Source: Campylobacterota bacterium (lineage in GTDB: Bacteria > Babelota > Babeliae > Babelales > RVW-14). Taken from it: 64,000 bases of DNA. Of the stretch, positions 49,923 to 58,520 are shown piece by piece. The position numbers were made by a program, and so were the translations under genes. The DNA lies in contig JACKCO010000004.1 of assembly GCA_020633995.1 (NCBI GenBank), positions 186,001 through 250,000 on the forward strand. Reading direction: 5' to 3'. Positions within the stretch are counted from its first letter, which is position 1, and every line of letters starts with the position of its first letter. Under the pieces are notes generated by a model. The model ran no database searches. It worked only from the letters and a program-made list of their open reading frames with translations, and was not told the origin of the DNA.

Positions 49923-51083
49923 ATGCAAAGAAAACAGTATTTACGTGAAATAGGACTTCAGTTGGATGTTCACAGCGCTTGTGCCTTGTTGGGGCCCCGT
50001 CAGGTGGGTAAAACTACGTTGGCACAGCAATTTGCGGTAGACTTGCCGCAGGACAATGTCGTCACATTTGACTTAGAAAATCCACAAGATGTTTCTAAGT
50101 TTGATAATCCTATGCTGCTGCTTGAGCCGCTTATGCAAGAAAAGAAGATGATCATCATAGATGAGATTCAGCGGATTGCAGAGCTCTTTCCAGTACTACG
50201 TGTGCTTATCGACAAGTACCCGGAGAGTAAGTTGCTTATTTTGGGGAGTGCATCGCGTGATTTAATTCGCCAGTCATCAGAAACGCTTGCTGGGCGTATT
50301 GGTTACATAGAGGTTGCACCTTTTTCTTTCACTGAAGTACTGGAGAGTAAAGAGTTGTGGCTGCGAGGAGGATTTCCTCGTTCATATCTTGCCAAATCAA
50401 TTGATACAAGTTTTAAATGGAGAGAGGCGTATATCAGAACATTTTTAGAGCGTGATATTCCAAGCCTTGGCTTTACGATACCAGTTCAGCAAATATATCG
50501 TTTTTGGATGATGCTGTGTCATTATCACGGACAAACATTTAACGCGAGCGAAATTGCACGTTCGCTTGGAATCAGTGATCATATGGTTCGTAAATATTTG
50601 GACATATTGGTTGGAACATTTATGATGCGTACGTTGCATCCGTGGTTTGAAAATATTAGCAAGCGGCAAGTAAAAGCGCCGAAAATATATTTTCGTGATA
50701 GTGGTATATTGCATGCGCTTTTAGGAATACGAGGGCAAGAGCAACTCTCCTCGTACCCGCGCCTTGGCGCATTTTGGGAAGGCTTTGCGCTTGAAGAAAT
50801 TATTCGTTACTATCGAGCAACTCAAGATGAATGCTTTTTTTGGGCTACACAAAGCGGTGCAGAGCTTGATCTCCTTTTATTCAGGAGTGGTAAACGATTT
50901 GGCTTTGAATTTAAATACAGTGATGCCCCAAAAATTACTTCATCTATGCGCATTGCTTGTGCTGATTTAAAGCTAGATCATTTGTACGTTATTTATCCGG
51001 GTATGGGAAGTTTTCCTATGGCTGAAGACACCACAGCATATGGGCTTACTTCATTTCTTGAAAAAGAGTATGACACGCATTAA
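49923..51083 (+). CDS. AAA-type ATPase with DUF4143 C-terminal domain
   Basis: 386 residues from the ATG at 49923; an in-frame GTG at 49908 falls inside the inverted repeat. Walker A GPRQVGKTT at residues 24-32, Walker B MIIIDEIQ at 76-83 and a sensor-1-like segment KLLILGSAS. VAPFSFTEV is a family phrase. A small winged-helix stretch follows (NASEIARSLGISDHMVRKYL), then the DUF4143 domain with KIYFRDSGILHALLGI, WEGFALEEII and GAELDLLL. Family members are common in bacteria and archaea, often scattered singly, and their job is not known; links to defence or toxin-like behaviour have been suggested but not proven. It stands alone on the plus strand among coiled-coil genes. Confidence 0.92.
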   Translation: MQRKQYLREIGLQLDVHSACALLGPRQVGKTTLAQQFAVDLPQDNVVTFDLENPQDVSKFDNPMLLLEPLMQEKKMIIIDEIQRIAELFPVLRVLIDKYPESKLLILGSASRDLIRQSSETLAGRIGYIEVAPFSFTEVLESKELWLRGGFPRSYLAKSIDTSFKWREAYIRTFLERDIPSLGFTIPVQQIYRFWMMLCHYHGQTFNASEIARSLGISDHMVRKYLDILVGTFMMRTLHPWFENISKRQVKAPKIYFRDSGILHALLGIRGQEQLSSYPRLGAFWEGFALEEIIRYYRATQDECFFWATQSGAELDLLLFRSGKRFGFEFKYSDAPKITSSMRIACADLKLDHLYVIYPGMGSFPMAEDTTAYGLTSFLEKEYDTH

Positions 51084-51084
51084 A

Positions 51085-51118
51085 AAAAAGAGGCGGAGCC
51101 TGGTAGCTCCACCCCTTT
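51085..51118. terminator. hairpin after the AAA/DUF4143 gene
   Basis: GGAGC ctggta GCTCC (51096-51110) with extra GG/CC pairing around it, A-run before and T-rich after. Likely terminator. Confidence 0.5.
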
Positions 51119-51718
51119 GGTTTGGTTCTCTTTGGGTCGTTCTCGGCTTGATCTGAGTATTATTTCAGCATCCAGATGATTTTAACTTTTGTCTAGATCC
51201 TGAAACAAGTTCAGGAAGACGTCTTGGTGAGTAGCTCTATTGTTTGTTTAGCTACTTGCTTTACCCCTTTGGGTCATCCCCGGCTTGGTCCTTTAGTTTG
51301 ACTAGAGGAGTACTCGGATACACAATCTCGTTACTAAGCCTGTCCTCTGGCGTGACCAGGGGAGGCTTGACCCGGAGTCCATTTTTAAAGATAAAGCCTA
51401 ACTATTTACCTAAGTGTTAACGTGGATACCGGCTCGGCGGCCGGTATGACGACAAGGGGTTGTAATGCTTGTATAACAAACGGTCTCTTTTTGTACCATG
51501 TGCTCCTACTGACGTCATCCTGAATTTATTTCAGGATCTATTCTTTCTTGTGCAGCAAGATGCTGAAACGATACTCTGATCAAGTCAGAGCACATGGTTC
51601 AGCATGACGTCGATTAGTATTATCCCCCTGGGGGTTCTCATGAAGGTCATCCCCAAGCCTAAGACTCGTCATCCCCGACTCCGATCGGGGATCCAGAACT
51701 TGTTTGTTCCACAACTCT
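51119..51718. repeat. 600-bp intergenic region packed with palindromes
   Basis: No credible gene. Palindromes: TCCTGAA-N5-TTCAGGA (51198-51216); AAGCCT-gt-CCTCTGG with CCAGGGGAGGCTT (51336-51368); ATACCGGC-N6-GCCGGTAT (51426-51447); ATCCTGAA-N5-TTCAGGAT (51517-51537); a nested pair with ATGCTGAA/TTCAGCAT outside and CTCTGA-N5-TCAGAG inside (51559-51607); and ATCCCCGA-N6-TCGGGGAT (51671-51692). Several are flanked by the words gtcat or gtcg on the outside. Confidence 0.8.
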
Positions 51719-53446
51719 TTATTCATCAAACGCTTCAACAACTGTTTCATCAGGCTCTTCCTGCTGGGCCGGCTCAGCATCAAGCTTTTGCTCTCCTGGC
51801 TCGATTGCTTCAGCCTCGGCTTGCATTTTTTCAGCTTCGGCAAGCATGCTGTCAATGGCTGCAATCAGTGCGTCGCTGTCTTCAAACGTGATTGAATCAG
51901 CATTTTCTTTGCTTGCCGCATAAGCGATAATATTGCCATTTTCATCGCGCACAACCTCAACGGTGTACTCATCATCTTCAAGTCTTGTAATATCTTCTTG
52001 CAGCATTTGTTGATATTCAGGTGAGGCTACGGTCAGGCCTTCTTCTGCCTTGATCTGGTCCATTTCAGACTCACGCTCGTTACGTTGTGACATGATGATT
52101 GGTACGGCGATCATGGTTGCCATCAGACCGATTGCAAGGCCAAGGCCAACACCGATGGTAATACCGCCAAGGATACGACGTTTTTTCTTGTTAGCGTCGC
52201 CTTTTGTTTTTGGCCACATGCCGCCAACTTTATCAAGCATTCTAACGGTACTTTTTTTCAGTTGTTGCCCACGAGTTGGTGGCGTTTCGTCTGCAAGCTT
52301 GAGCTCGATTGAGCGTTTAAGCTCACTGTCATTGCCGGCTCCGGCTAATAATTTTTGTTTTTCTGCTTCACGTGTTTTTTTGTCTTTAATTTTTGTTACT
52401 TCTCCGGCTGCTGTAAGCAGGAACTGGCTTTTGGCCATACGTTGTTGTGCTGGAGTAAGTTTTTCTTGCATTGCAGCGTTAGCTAGTTCTTGTGCCCCAT
52501 CAGAGTCTTTAAGTACATTGAGTGCATCGGCAACAACAGCAACACTTTGTGCAGGCTCAGCTTTATTGGCTATGTCTGCTTCTATGACTTTATTGAGGTC
52601 AGTGGCTTGTGATATTAATTCTACGTCTTTAGGGTTACTTAAACTAAGCTTGCCAGACTTAACTGCGTCAGCAGCTAGCGTGTGCGAAGTTCGAGCAACT
52701 GTGAGAGCAGTTTCAGAGTCTTGGTTGCTCGCTTGCTGTTTGAGCATAGAAAGGAATGTAAGTTGCTCTTTTGGATCACGTATATTTTTTGCTTCTTCGG
52801 CAAACTTTAATAGTAGTGCATCCTTTACCTCTGGTTCTGTAATTCCGTCAAGGAATTGGCGAGTTTGATTACTGCGGCTTTTTGAGCTCTTTACGCTGAT
52901 GATGGCTTCAACTTTGGTCGAATGTTGAGTAACTTTTTCTTCGGTAGTCTTGTCCTGTTCTCTGATTTGCCTTAGGGTAGCTTCAGTCTTTTTTATTGAT
53001 TCTTGTGCTTTAGCTGCTGAAGCGTCAAATTCTTGAGCGGTTTCGTCAAACTTTTGAGAAGCCTTTTCAGCTCGCTTAAGCGACTTGTTAGCACGTTTTA
53101 CCGTAGACTTAGTCCACTTATCTTCTAGCGTTTCGGCAAATTTTGGATCCTTCTTCTTTTTTGTTTCAATTTTTTTGAGTGTTATATCAAATTCAGTATC
53201 AAATTTTGCGTCTTCGGTTGCTTCATCTCCAAGCACTTTACTTTTTCCAGAGAAGGGTGTGATGTCACTTTTTTTAGGTTTACTGATGACCGCAGAGGTG
53301 GAACGTTGCAGCATCATTGACTGTGGTCGAGGCTTTGCCGCACCTGATTTTTGTGTGGTTAATGCTTTTGTTGCTTCACTGGCTTGTGCAACATCTATAC
53401 CCATAAAGCACAAACTGAGCAGCAATAATTTGACTAATCTATTCAC
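51719..53446 (-). CDS. exported membrane protein with conserved C-terminal domain, array member 8
   Basis: 575 residues from a GTG at 53446 with AAGGAGT upstream. Signal peptide (NRLVKLLLLSLCFMGIDVAQA), mature start SEATKALTTQKSGAAKPRPQ, coiled coil at about 95-165, and a helical middle that contains TKIKDKKTREAEKQKLL, matching member 7. Next comes STVRMLDKVGGMWPKTKG, matching member 6, a basic cluster (NKKKRR) and a membrane helix at 425-450 (ILGGITIGVGLGLAIGLMAT). The C-terminal domain follows (RNERESEMDQIK, YQQMLQEDITRL, YTVEVVRDENGNIIAYAAS, ITFEDSDALI), then an acidic end. Of the three paralogues this one links the other two. It starts 25 bp after the stop of the 1046-residue gene, so both are in one operon. 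Confidence 0.72.
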   Translation of the reverse strand: MNRLVKLLLLSLCFMGIDVAQASEATKALTTQKSGAAKPRPQSMMLQRSTSAVISKPKKSDITPFSGKSKVLGDEATEDAKFDTEFDITLKKIETKKKKDPKFAETLEDKWTKSTVKRANKSLKRAEKASQKFDETAQEFDASAAKAQESIKKTEATLRQIREQDKTTEEKVTQHSTKVEAIISVKSSKSRSNQTRQFLDGITEPEVKDALLLKFAEEAKNIRDPKEQLTFLSMLKQQASNQDSETALTVARTSHTLAADAVKSGKLSLSNPKDVELISQATDLNKVIEADIANKAEPAQSVAVVADALNVLKDSDGAQELANAAMQEKLTPAQQRMAKSQFLLTAAGEVTKIKDKKTREAEKQKLLAGAGNDSELKRSIELKLADETPPTRGQQLKKSTVRMLDKVGGMWPKTKGDANKKKRRILGGITIGVGLGLAIGLMATMIAVPIIMSQRNERESEMDQIKAEEGLTVASPEYQQMLQEDITRLEDDEYTVEVVRDENGNIIAYAASKENADSITFEDSDALIAAIDSMLAEAEKMQAEAEAIEPGEQKLDAEPAQQEEPDETVVEAFDE

Positions 53447-53471
53447 GATTTAAAACTCCTTTTTTGTTGCA

Positions 53472-56400
53472 TTAAAAAAACAAATCAGCGTCATCAAGGC
53501 TGCTGCCTCCTCCCTCATCAAGGTCGCCGAACAGTTCACCATCATCACGTGTGGTGGAGCCGGAGCCAGCAGTTGCTTCGATATCTTTAAATAAATCATC
53601 GGCTTCAAACGCTACGTCAGTTGCCGGTGTATCTTTTGTCTGGCCTAGCAGTTCATCAACATCTTCAAAAATGGTTTCTACGTCTTCCAGTTCGCTTTCA
53701 TCAAAGTAGGTTTCCAGATCAAGATCTTCATCTGCATTTTTAAGTTCACCTTTTGCTTTACCCATTTGCTGGTTAAACATTTCTTGGCCGGCCAGGTCTT
53801 CTTCCTCGCTTTGGCCAATGCCTCCAGACATCATCATGCCCATAACACCAACACCACCAACAGCAACGGCTGCAAGTGCAAGGCTCTTTTTACGTTTTTT
53901 CAAGTAGCCGATTTTGCCTTCTTCTTTGACTGCTTCTTTTTGCTTGCGGTAGCCGCGCTTGATTTTTCGGCCAATGAGTTTGTGTATACCAACCATTTCA
54001 CCTTCTGGAGCATCCTCAGTTTTTGCCCCGCTGTCTCGGCCTTTGATGACAAAGCCACGTCGCTTGCCGGTGCCAGCCTCAACTTCAGAACCGATCAGCC
54101 AGTCTTCATCTTTTTCCATTTTTTGCTGTTTTTTGCCACGCTTTGACATGCCAAACTGCTGTTTCATCGTTTGCATTTCCATACCTTTGGTAAAGCTCAT
54201 GTCTCCACCCTTGATAAAACCAAAGCGTTCCAAGTCAATCATATCCTGTTCTGACAGGCCAACTTTTTTCTGTGCGGCTTCAGCCTCTTTTTTAAATTCT
54301 TTTACCTGCTTTGTAAGATATTTTTCTGGATTGTCTCCAGATCCAGCCGGTATCTCAGGCTCACGCACCAGGCTGCCATCTTCTTTGAAAAGCGAAGGGT
54401 TACTTTCTTTGAGTGCGTCAAGCTCGGCCTCAAGGTTTTCTTTTTTGCTACCACTTGCTTGACTGATTTGAAATTCCAGCAGCTTGGCCTTGATTGGTAC
54501 TTGCTGTTGATTGCTGGTTTCGACTAAGAGCTCAGATTTAAGATCAGCAATATCCATTCTAAGTTTATCAGCCTCTTCACGGTTGGCTGGTTTAAAGCGG
54601 CCGACTCCTGAGGTTAGCTCTTTAAGTTGTGCTTCTTTCGCTTGCAGTTTTGTTTTAGCCTCAGCTTCAGCTTCTGGTGTAAGTCGTGCTTGTTTTTCAG
54701 CCAGGTGCTTGCTGTCTTTTTGTAGGTACTCGTTTGATTCATATTTTTCACGATTTTCAACAAACTTTTTACGTACCTTTACTTTTGTTGCCTCTGGCAC
54801 ATTAGGGTCATCTTTAATTTTTTCATAGTTGAGTCGTGATACTTCAAAAGCGTCTTGCGGGCCAAGCTCTTCTTCTAGCTGTTTGAGTTTATTTTTATAT
54901 TTTGCTTGCAGCGCTGCCTTCTCGCCTGGAGGTGCCTCGTCAATTTGTTTTTGTATACGCTGGATAAATGGACGTGCGCCAAGCTCAAATTCTTCAGTTT
55001 CTTTAATTTTTTTCTGAAGTTTGTCTTTGCGCTTTTCAAACTCTTTTGCCAGCTTGGGGTCGCCCAATTCTTTCATTTTGGCGTCCAACTCTTTAATCAT
55101 GCCTTCCATTTCTTCAATTTTTTCTTCAGGCTTTTGCTCTTTTTTCAAACGCTTTTGTTTGAGGCGGAGCTTTGCCGTTTGCTTGACGCCGTCCTCAAGA
55201 ATTTTTTGATTTTCTTCAAGTGATTTGATCATAGCTTGGTCTTCGTCTGATTGTGGTGTTTTGCGCTGCAGTGTTTTAAGCAGACTTGTTGTTTCTTCTA
55301 GCTGCTTATCAAGTGGTGCGTCAGGGTCAATTTTGGTTACGTATGTTGGACTGAGCTCAAGCTGGGCAATGCGCTTTCTGCTGGATTGAATTTTGAGTTG
55401 ATCGTCAGCGGTTTTAGGATCTTTTGCTTCAAGCTCTTTGAGCGAGGTACGTGTTCTTTCAAGCTCTTGCTTGACTTGTTTGCCTGCGTCATCAATAAAT
55501 TTGCTTTCATCAACGGTTTTGAGAAAGTCTGTCTCAGCCGCTTTTAAATCATCGTTTGCAAATTTAATTTGATCTGGAAGTGGCTGTTGTCGTCTGAGCG
55601 CTCTGACTTTGCGTTTGAGGCGGCGCAATTGCTTTTGCTCTGCTTTGGTAGGGTTGGGAGTTTTTTCAAGTTCTGCAAGCTTAGTTTGAGCTTGTGTGAT
55701 GCGGTCTGTGACCGGTGTGAGTTCTTCGATAGCGGCATCACGCAGTTCTTGACGGCGTTTGAGTCGTCGAAGTTGCTTTTTGAGTTCACGTTTCTTTTTC
55801 AGACCAGATGGAGAGAAATCTTGCTTGAGATTGCCAAGTTCTTTTTCAGCGTTGAGAATGCTACTGTCAATTTCTGATTCTTTGACGAAGTTAACTTTGA
55901 TGGCGTTTTCAATATTTTCAGCTTTTTTTGTGAGCTCCTTGCTACTGCTGTCTAACACTTCAGCTTTTTCTGTAGCCTTCTGAGCTTCTTCGAAATTGCC
56001 CTCTTCTTCTAGTTTTTTTGCTTTTGCTGCCTCTTGTGCGCTTTCCTCGGCAAGTTTATTTGCTTCAGTTCGGTGCCCTGTTGCTTCTTCAAGCTTTTCT
56101 TGAGTTTCTTTTATTTTTTTTACAGTTTTGTCTTCTTCAATTTGTTTAAGTTCTTCTCGGCGTTTTTTTAATTTTGCTTCCTCTTTTTCAAGCTCCTTTT
56201 GGCGGCTATCTTTCTTTTTTGATTTTTTTGCAAGTTTTCCCTCTTTGCCAGCAGCCTTAAGCGCTGTTTGTTGTTCTTCGAGTGTCTTTATTTCTGACTT
56301 GTAGGCTTCGACGGCCTCTTCTCCCTTCTCGATCCTTTTCTTTGTTTTTTCGCGTTTGCTGAGTGGGGCGTAGGCTTTAATTTCTTCTTTTAGACCTTTT

Positions 56401-56612
56401 TTAAGGCCTTTGACCGTGGGGGCCTCTGGTGTTTGTAGTTTCTGCATTTTTGCCAGGCCTTTTTGTGCACGGGTAGCTTCTGTTCTTCTGGTAGCTTTGT
56501 CTTTTCGAGCTGTTTTGTCTGCTGCGTTGACTGTGCTTGAGCTGAGCAGGGCCAGACCGGTTCCAAGAACCAGTAGTGCAAAAAAACGGCGATGGATGAT
56601 GAAATGCTTCAT
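53472..56612 (-). CDS. giant exported coiled-coil membrane protein, array member 9
   Basis: 1046 residues; AAGGATGATCTG precedes the ATG. Signal peptide (HRRFFALLVLGTGLALLSSS), then about 800 residues of Lys/Glu/Leu/Ala-rich heptad sequence (LKKRREELKQIEEDKTVKKI) with internal similarity, for example LKKKRELKKQLRRLKRRQEL and EQKQLRRLKRKVRALRRQQ. A basic segment (RGYRKQKEAVKEEGKIGYLK) and KKRKK precede a membrane helix at 910-932 (LALAAVAVGGVGVMGMMMSG), and a strongly acidic tail of about 110 residues closes the protein (SEEEDLAGQE... DDADLFF). If fully helical the coil could span more than 100 nm. No family recognised. Possibly a fibrous surface or envelope-spanning protein (inference). Confidence 0.72.
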   Translation of the reverse strand: MKHFIIHRRFFALLVLGTGLALLSSSTVNAADKTARKDKATRRTEATRAQKGLAKMQKLQTPEAPTVKGLKKGLKEEIKAYAPLSKREKTKKRIEKGEEAVEAYKSEIKTLEEQQTALKAAGKEGKLAKKSKKKDSRQKELEKEEAKLKKRREELKQIEEDKTVKKIKETQEKLEEATGHRTEANKLAEESAQEAAKAKKLEEEGNFEEAQKATEKAEVLDSSSKELTKKAENIENAIKVNFVKESEIDSSILNAEKELGNLKQDFSPSGLKKKRELKKQLRRLKRRQELRDAAIEELTPVTDRITQAQTKLAELEKTPNPTKAEQKQLRRLKRKVRALRRQQPLPDQIKFANDDLKAAETDFLKTVDESKFIDDAGKQVKQELERTRTSLKELEAKDPKTADDQLKIQSSRKRIAQLELSPTYVTKIDPDAPLDKQLEETTSLLKTLQRKTPQSDEDQAMIKSLEENQKILEDGVKQTAKLRLKQKRLKKEQKPEEKIEEMEGMIKELDAKMKELGDPKLAKEFEKRKDKLQKKIKETEEFELGARPFIQRIQKQIDEAPPGEKAALQAKYKNKLKQLEEELGPQDAFEVSRLNYEKIKDDPNVPEATKVKVRKKFVENREKYESNEYLQKDSKHLAEKQARLTPEAEAEAKTKLQAKEAQLKELTSGVGRFKPANREEADKLRMDIADLKSELLVETSNQQQVPIKAKLLEFQISQASGSKKENLEAELDALKESNPSLFKEDGSLVREPEIPAGSGDNPEKYLTKQVKEFKKEAEAAQKKVGLSEQDMIDLERFGFIKGGDMSFTKGMEMQTMKQQFGMSKRGKKQQKMEKDEDWLIGSEVEAGTGKRRGFVIKGRDSGAKTEDAPEGEMVGIHKLIGRKIKRGYRKQKEAVKEEGKIGYLKKRKKSLALAAVAVGGVGVMGMMMSGGIGQSEEEDLAGQEMFNQQMGKAKGELKNADEDLDLETYFDESELEDVETIFEDVDELLGQTKDTPATDVAFEADDLFKDIEATAGSGSTTRDDGELFGDLDEGGGSSLDDADLFF

Positions 56613-56756
56613 CAGATCATCCTTTTTTGTTTTTAAGGGTATATTTTGACAGTCTTTGTGTAGTCTACGTTTACTTTTAGTTTAGTCCTAAATAATTCAA
56701 ATAGGCAATAATTTAAGGGGGTGTTGGGGGATAGGTGCTTTGGTTCAACACTCGTC

Positions 56757-56778
56757 AGCCCGGCCACCGAGCCGGGAT
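56757..56778. repeat. intergenic GC-rich palindrome
   Basis: AGCCCGGC, loop caccga, GCCGGGAT, one mismatch; same family as those at 40292 and 47665. Lies between the array and the phosphatase-like pair. Confidence 0.7.
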
Positions 56779-56783
56779 CTACA

Positions 56784-58520
56784 TCAAAACCCAGGCAGTG
56801 CAGGGTCAACACACGCAGAGGGTGCGCTAATGCGCAATAATTTTGCAAGTGTTGGAGCAAGTTGCGTGGTAGAAACGGTTTGCATAATTTTACTGCCCGG
56901 TTTGCCCAGCCCATGGCCATACAAGCAAAGGGGGACGTGACGATCGTAGTCATACGGCGTACGATGGCCGGTGCCCGTGCTGTGCTTGCTTGGTAGGCAG
57001 TAGGGTGCTGGCATGCAAATCAAATCGCCGCTGCGATTGGGGTAAAGCTGGTTTTTGTAGAGCATGGTTTTGTCAAAGGCTGGGTTGTCGTGTTCGTCAA
57101 GGTCGGCATACGTCCAGGCGTTGGCAATGCCGGGTTGTTGCTTGAGGTGTTTTTTAAGTGTTTTTAAAATCTTTTTTTGTTCTTGTGCCTCAAGCGAATC
57201 AAATACTTTTTTGTTCAAATAAAACTGGTGAGTTTTGAAAAAACTAACGATTTCTTTAAGCCCATATTTTTGTTCGATCACGTCATTCATACCCTTAACC
57301 AGGTCTGGCGCCATAATGCGATGAGCCAGGTCAAGGCCCATGTCCTGTGAAACTTCAGGCAAGGGACCAACACCGTGATCGGCCGTCATGGCCATGACAA
57401 CTGACTTTCGTCCAACACGTCGCTGTGCGTAACGCATTAAGTTGCCCAGCTGGCGGTCAAGCTGATAGATCATATCAAGTACCTCTGCACTGTGTGGTCC
57501 GTAGTCGTGGCCTAGCATGTCAAGGCTTGAAAGCGAAACCCATAGCAGAAGTTTTCCGTTGTTGTTTGTCTTGAGGTGTTGGTCTATGCACAGTTTTGCC
57601 AAGTCAATCAAAATTTGGTTTCCCTCTGGTGTTTTACACAGCAGTGAGGTGCCGGTGTTTTTATGAGGGCTGTCACCGTTTTTGCCGTTCTCTTCATAAT
57701 CAGTATCTGCATTTGGATCAGCTGCTTTATGTGTTTTACGATGTTGTAATACTTCATCAAAAATAACTTTTCCCTGTCCGGCAATAGGCTGCGAAATAGC
57801 GCAGTAGTCATAGTTATGCAGGTGACTAAACTGGTATGCGTAGTGGGAGCGTGGATACCGCAAGATCCATTCAAAGTCGATACGATGTGCAAGGTTGATT
57901 GAAGTGTTGAATTGTTCAAGCCACGCTGGAAACAGTTCAAAATATGCCTTGCTACTGGTAAATCGGCTGCCAACAAAGTCCATCCAGATAGCCTTGCCTT
58001 TTGTGCCTGCCATGTTGATTGCGGCACGGTCTTTGAGAGAGAGGGCAATTGCTTGGTGCTGAACGTCATCGTTTGATGCCATAACAAGTTGGTCGGAGAG
58101 TGTGTCAGCCATTAGTTGACGTGCACTGCGGCATTTGTCGTAAAATGAAGAGACTGTTTTATAGACAGCAGCGCCATCATGTTCGTCATGGGCACATTTA
58201 ATGTGTTTACCATCATCGCGTATCCAGCTGTTCAAAATTATGCCATGATTTTTTGGTAGTGTGCCGGTGGCTAGTGTTGCGTGTCCTGGCGCGGTTGAGG
58301 GTGCACCGTAATCAAAAAAAGCACGTTCATAGTTAATGCCTTTGTTACGCATGAGCTTGATGCCGTCATTAAAAAAATGCTCAAGCTTATCAATATAATG
58401 GTAGGCGAGTTGGTCAACAACAATAACCATAACAACGCGCGGCTCAGGCAGGCCGGCAACTAACTTGCAGCATAAAAGTGCAAAGAGGAGCGCACAAATG
58501 TGTAAGATTTTTTTTATCAT
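56784..58520 (-). CDS. alkaline-phosphatase-superfamily enzyme (PafA/nucleotide-pyrophosphatase type), first copy
   Basis: 578 residues from the ATG at 58520 (GGAG spaced 8 bp), overlapping the upstream stop (ATGA). Signal peptide (IKKILHICALLFALLCCKLVA). Metal and catalytic positions of the superfamily: Asp in MVIVVDQL, nucleophile Thr in PSTAPGHATLATG, Asp and His in DMLGHDYGPHSAEV, Asp-His in TADHGVGPLPE, and the late His in TGTGHRTPYDYDRHVP. Overall order fits the phosphodiesterase/PafA-like branch, which removes phosphate from monoesters or diesters in the periplasm. An insert with Asp/Asn-rich sequence lies around residues 265-295. Exported phosphatases of this kind free inorganic phosphate or process host nucleotides. 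Substrate not predictable. Confidence 0.85.
   Translation of the reverse strand: MIKKILHICALLFALLCCKLVAGLPEPRVVMVIVVDQLAYHYIDKLEHFFNDGIKLMRNKGINYERAFFDYGAPSTAPGHATLATGTLPKNHGIILNSWIRDDGKHIKCAHDEHDGAAVYKTVSSFYDKCRSARQLMADTLSDQLVMASNDDVQHQAIALSLKDRAAINMAGTKGKAIWMDFVGSRFTSSKAYFELFPAWLEQFNTSINLAHRIDFEWILRYPRSHYAYQFSHLHNYDYCAISQPIAGQGKVIFDEVLQHRKTHKAADPNADTDYEENGKNGDSPHKNTGTSLLCKTPEGNQILIDLAKLCIDQHLKTNNNGKLLLWVSLSSLDMLGHDYGPHSAEVLDMIYQLDRQLGNLMRYAQRRVGRKSVVMAMTADHGVGPLPEVSQDMGLDLAHRIMAPDLVKGMNDVIEQKYGLKEIVSFFKTHQFYLNKKVFDSLEAQEQKKILKTLKKHLKQQPGIANAWTYADLDEHDNPAFDKTMLYKNQLYPNRSGDLICMPAPYCLPSKHSTGTGHRTPYDYDRHVPLCLYGHGLGKPGSKIMQTVSTTQLAPTLAKLLRISAPSACVDPALPGF

Noticed and set aside
51604..51891. 95-residue plus-strand frame at the end of the palindrome-rich gap
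   Set aside because: Half is repeat DNA, half is antisense to array member 8.
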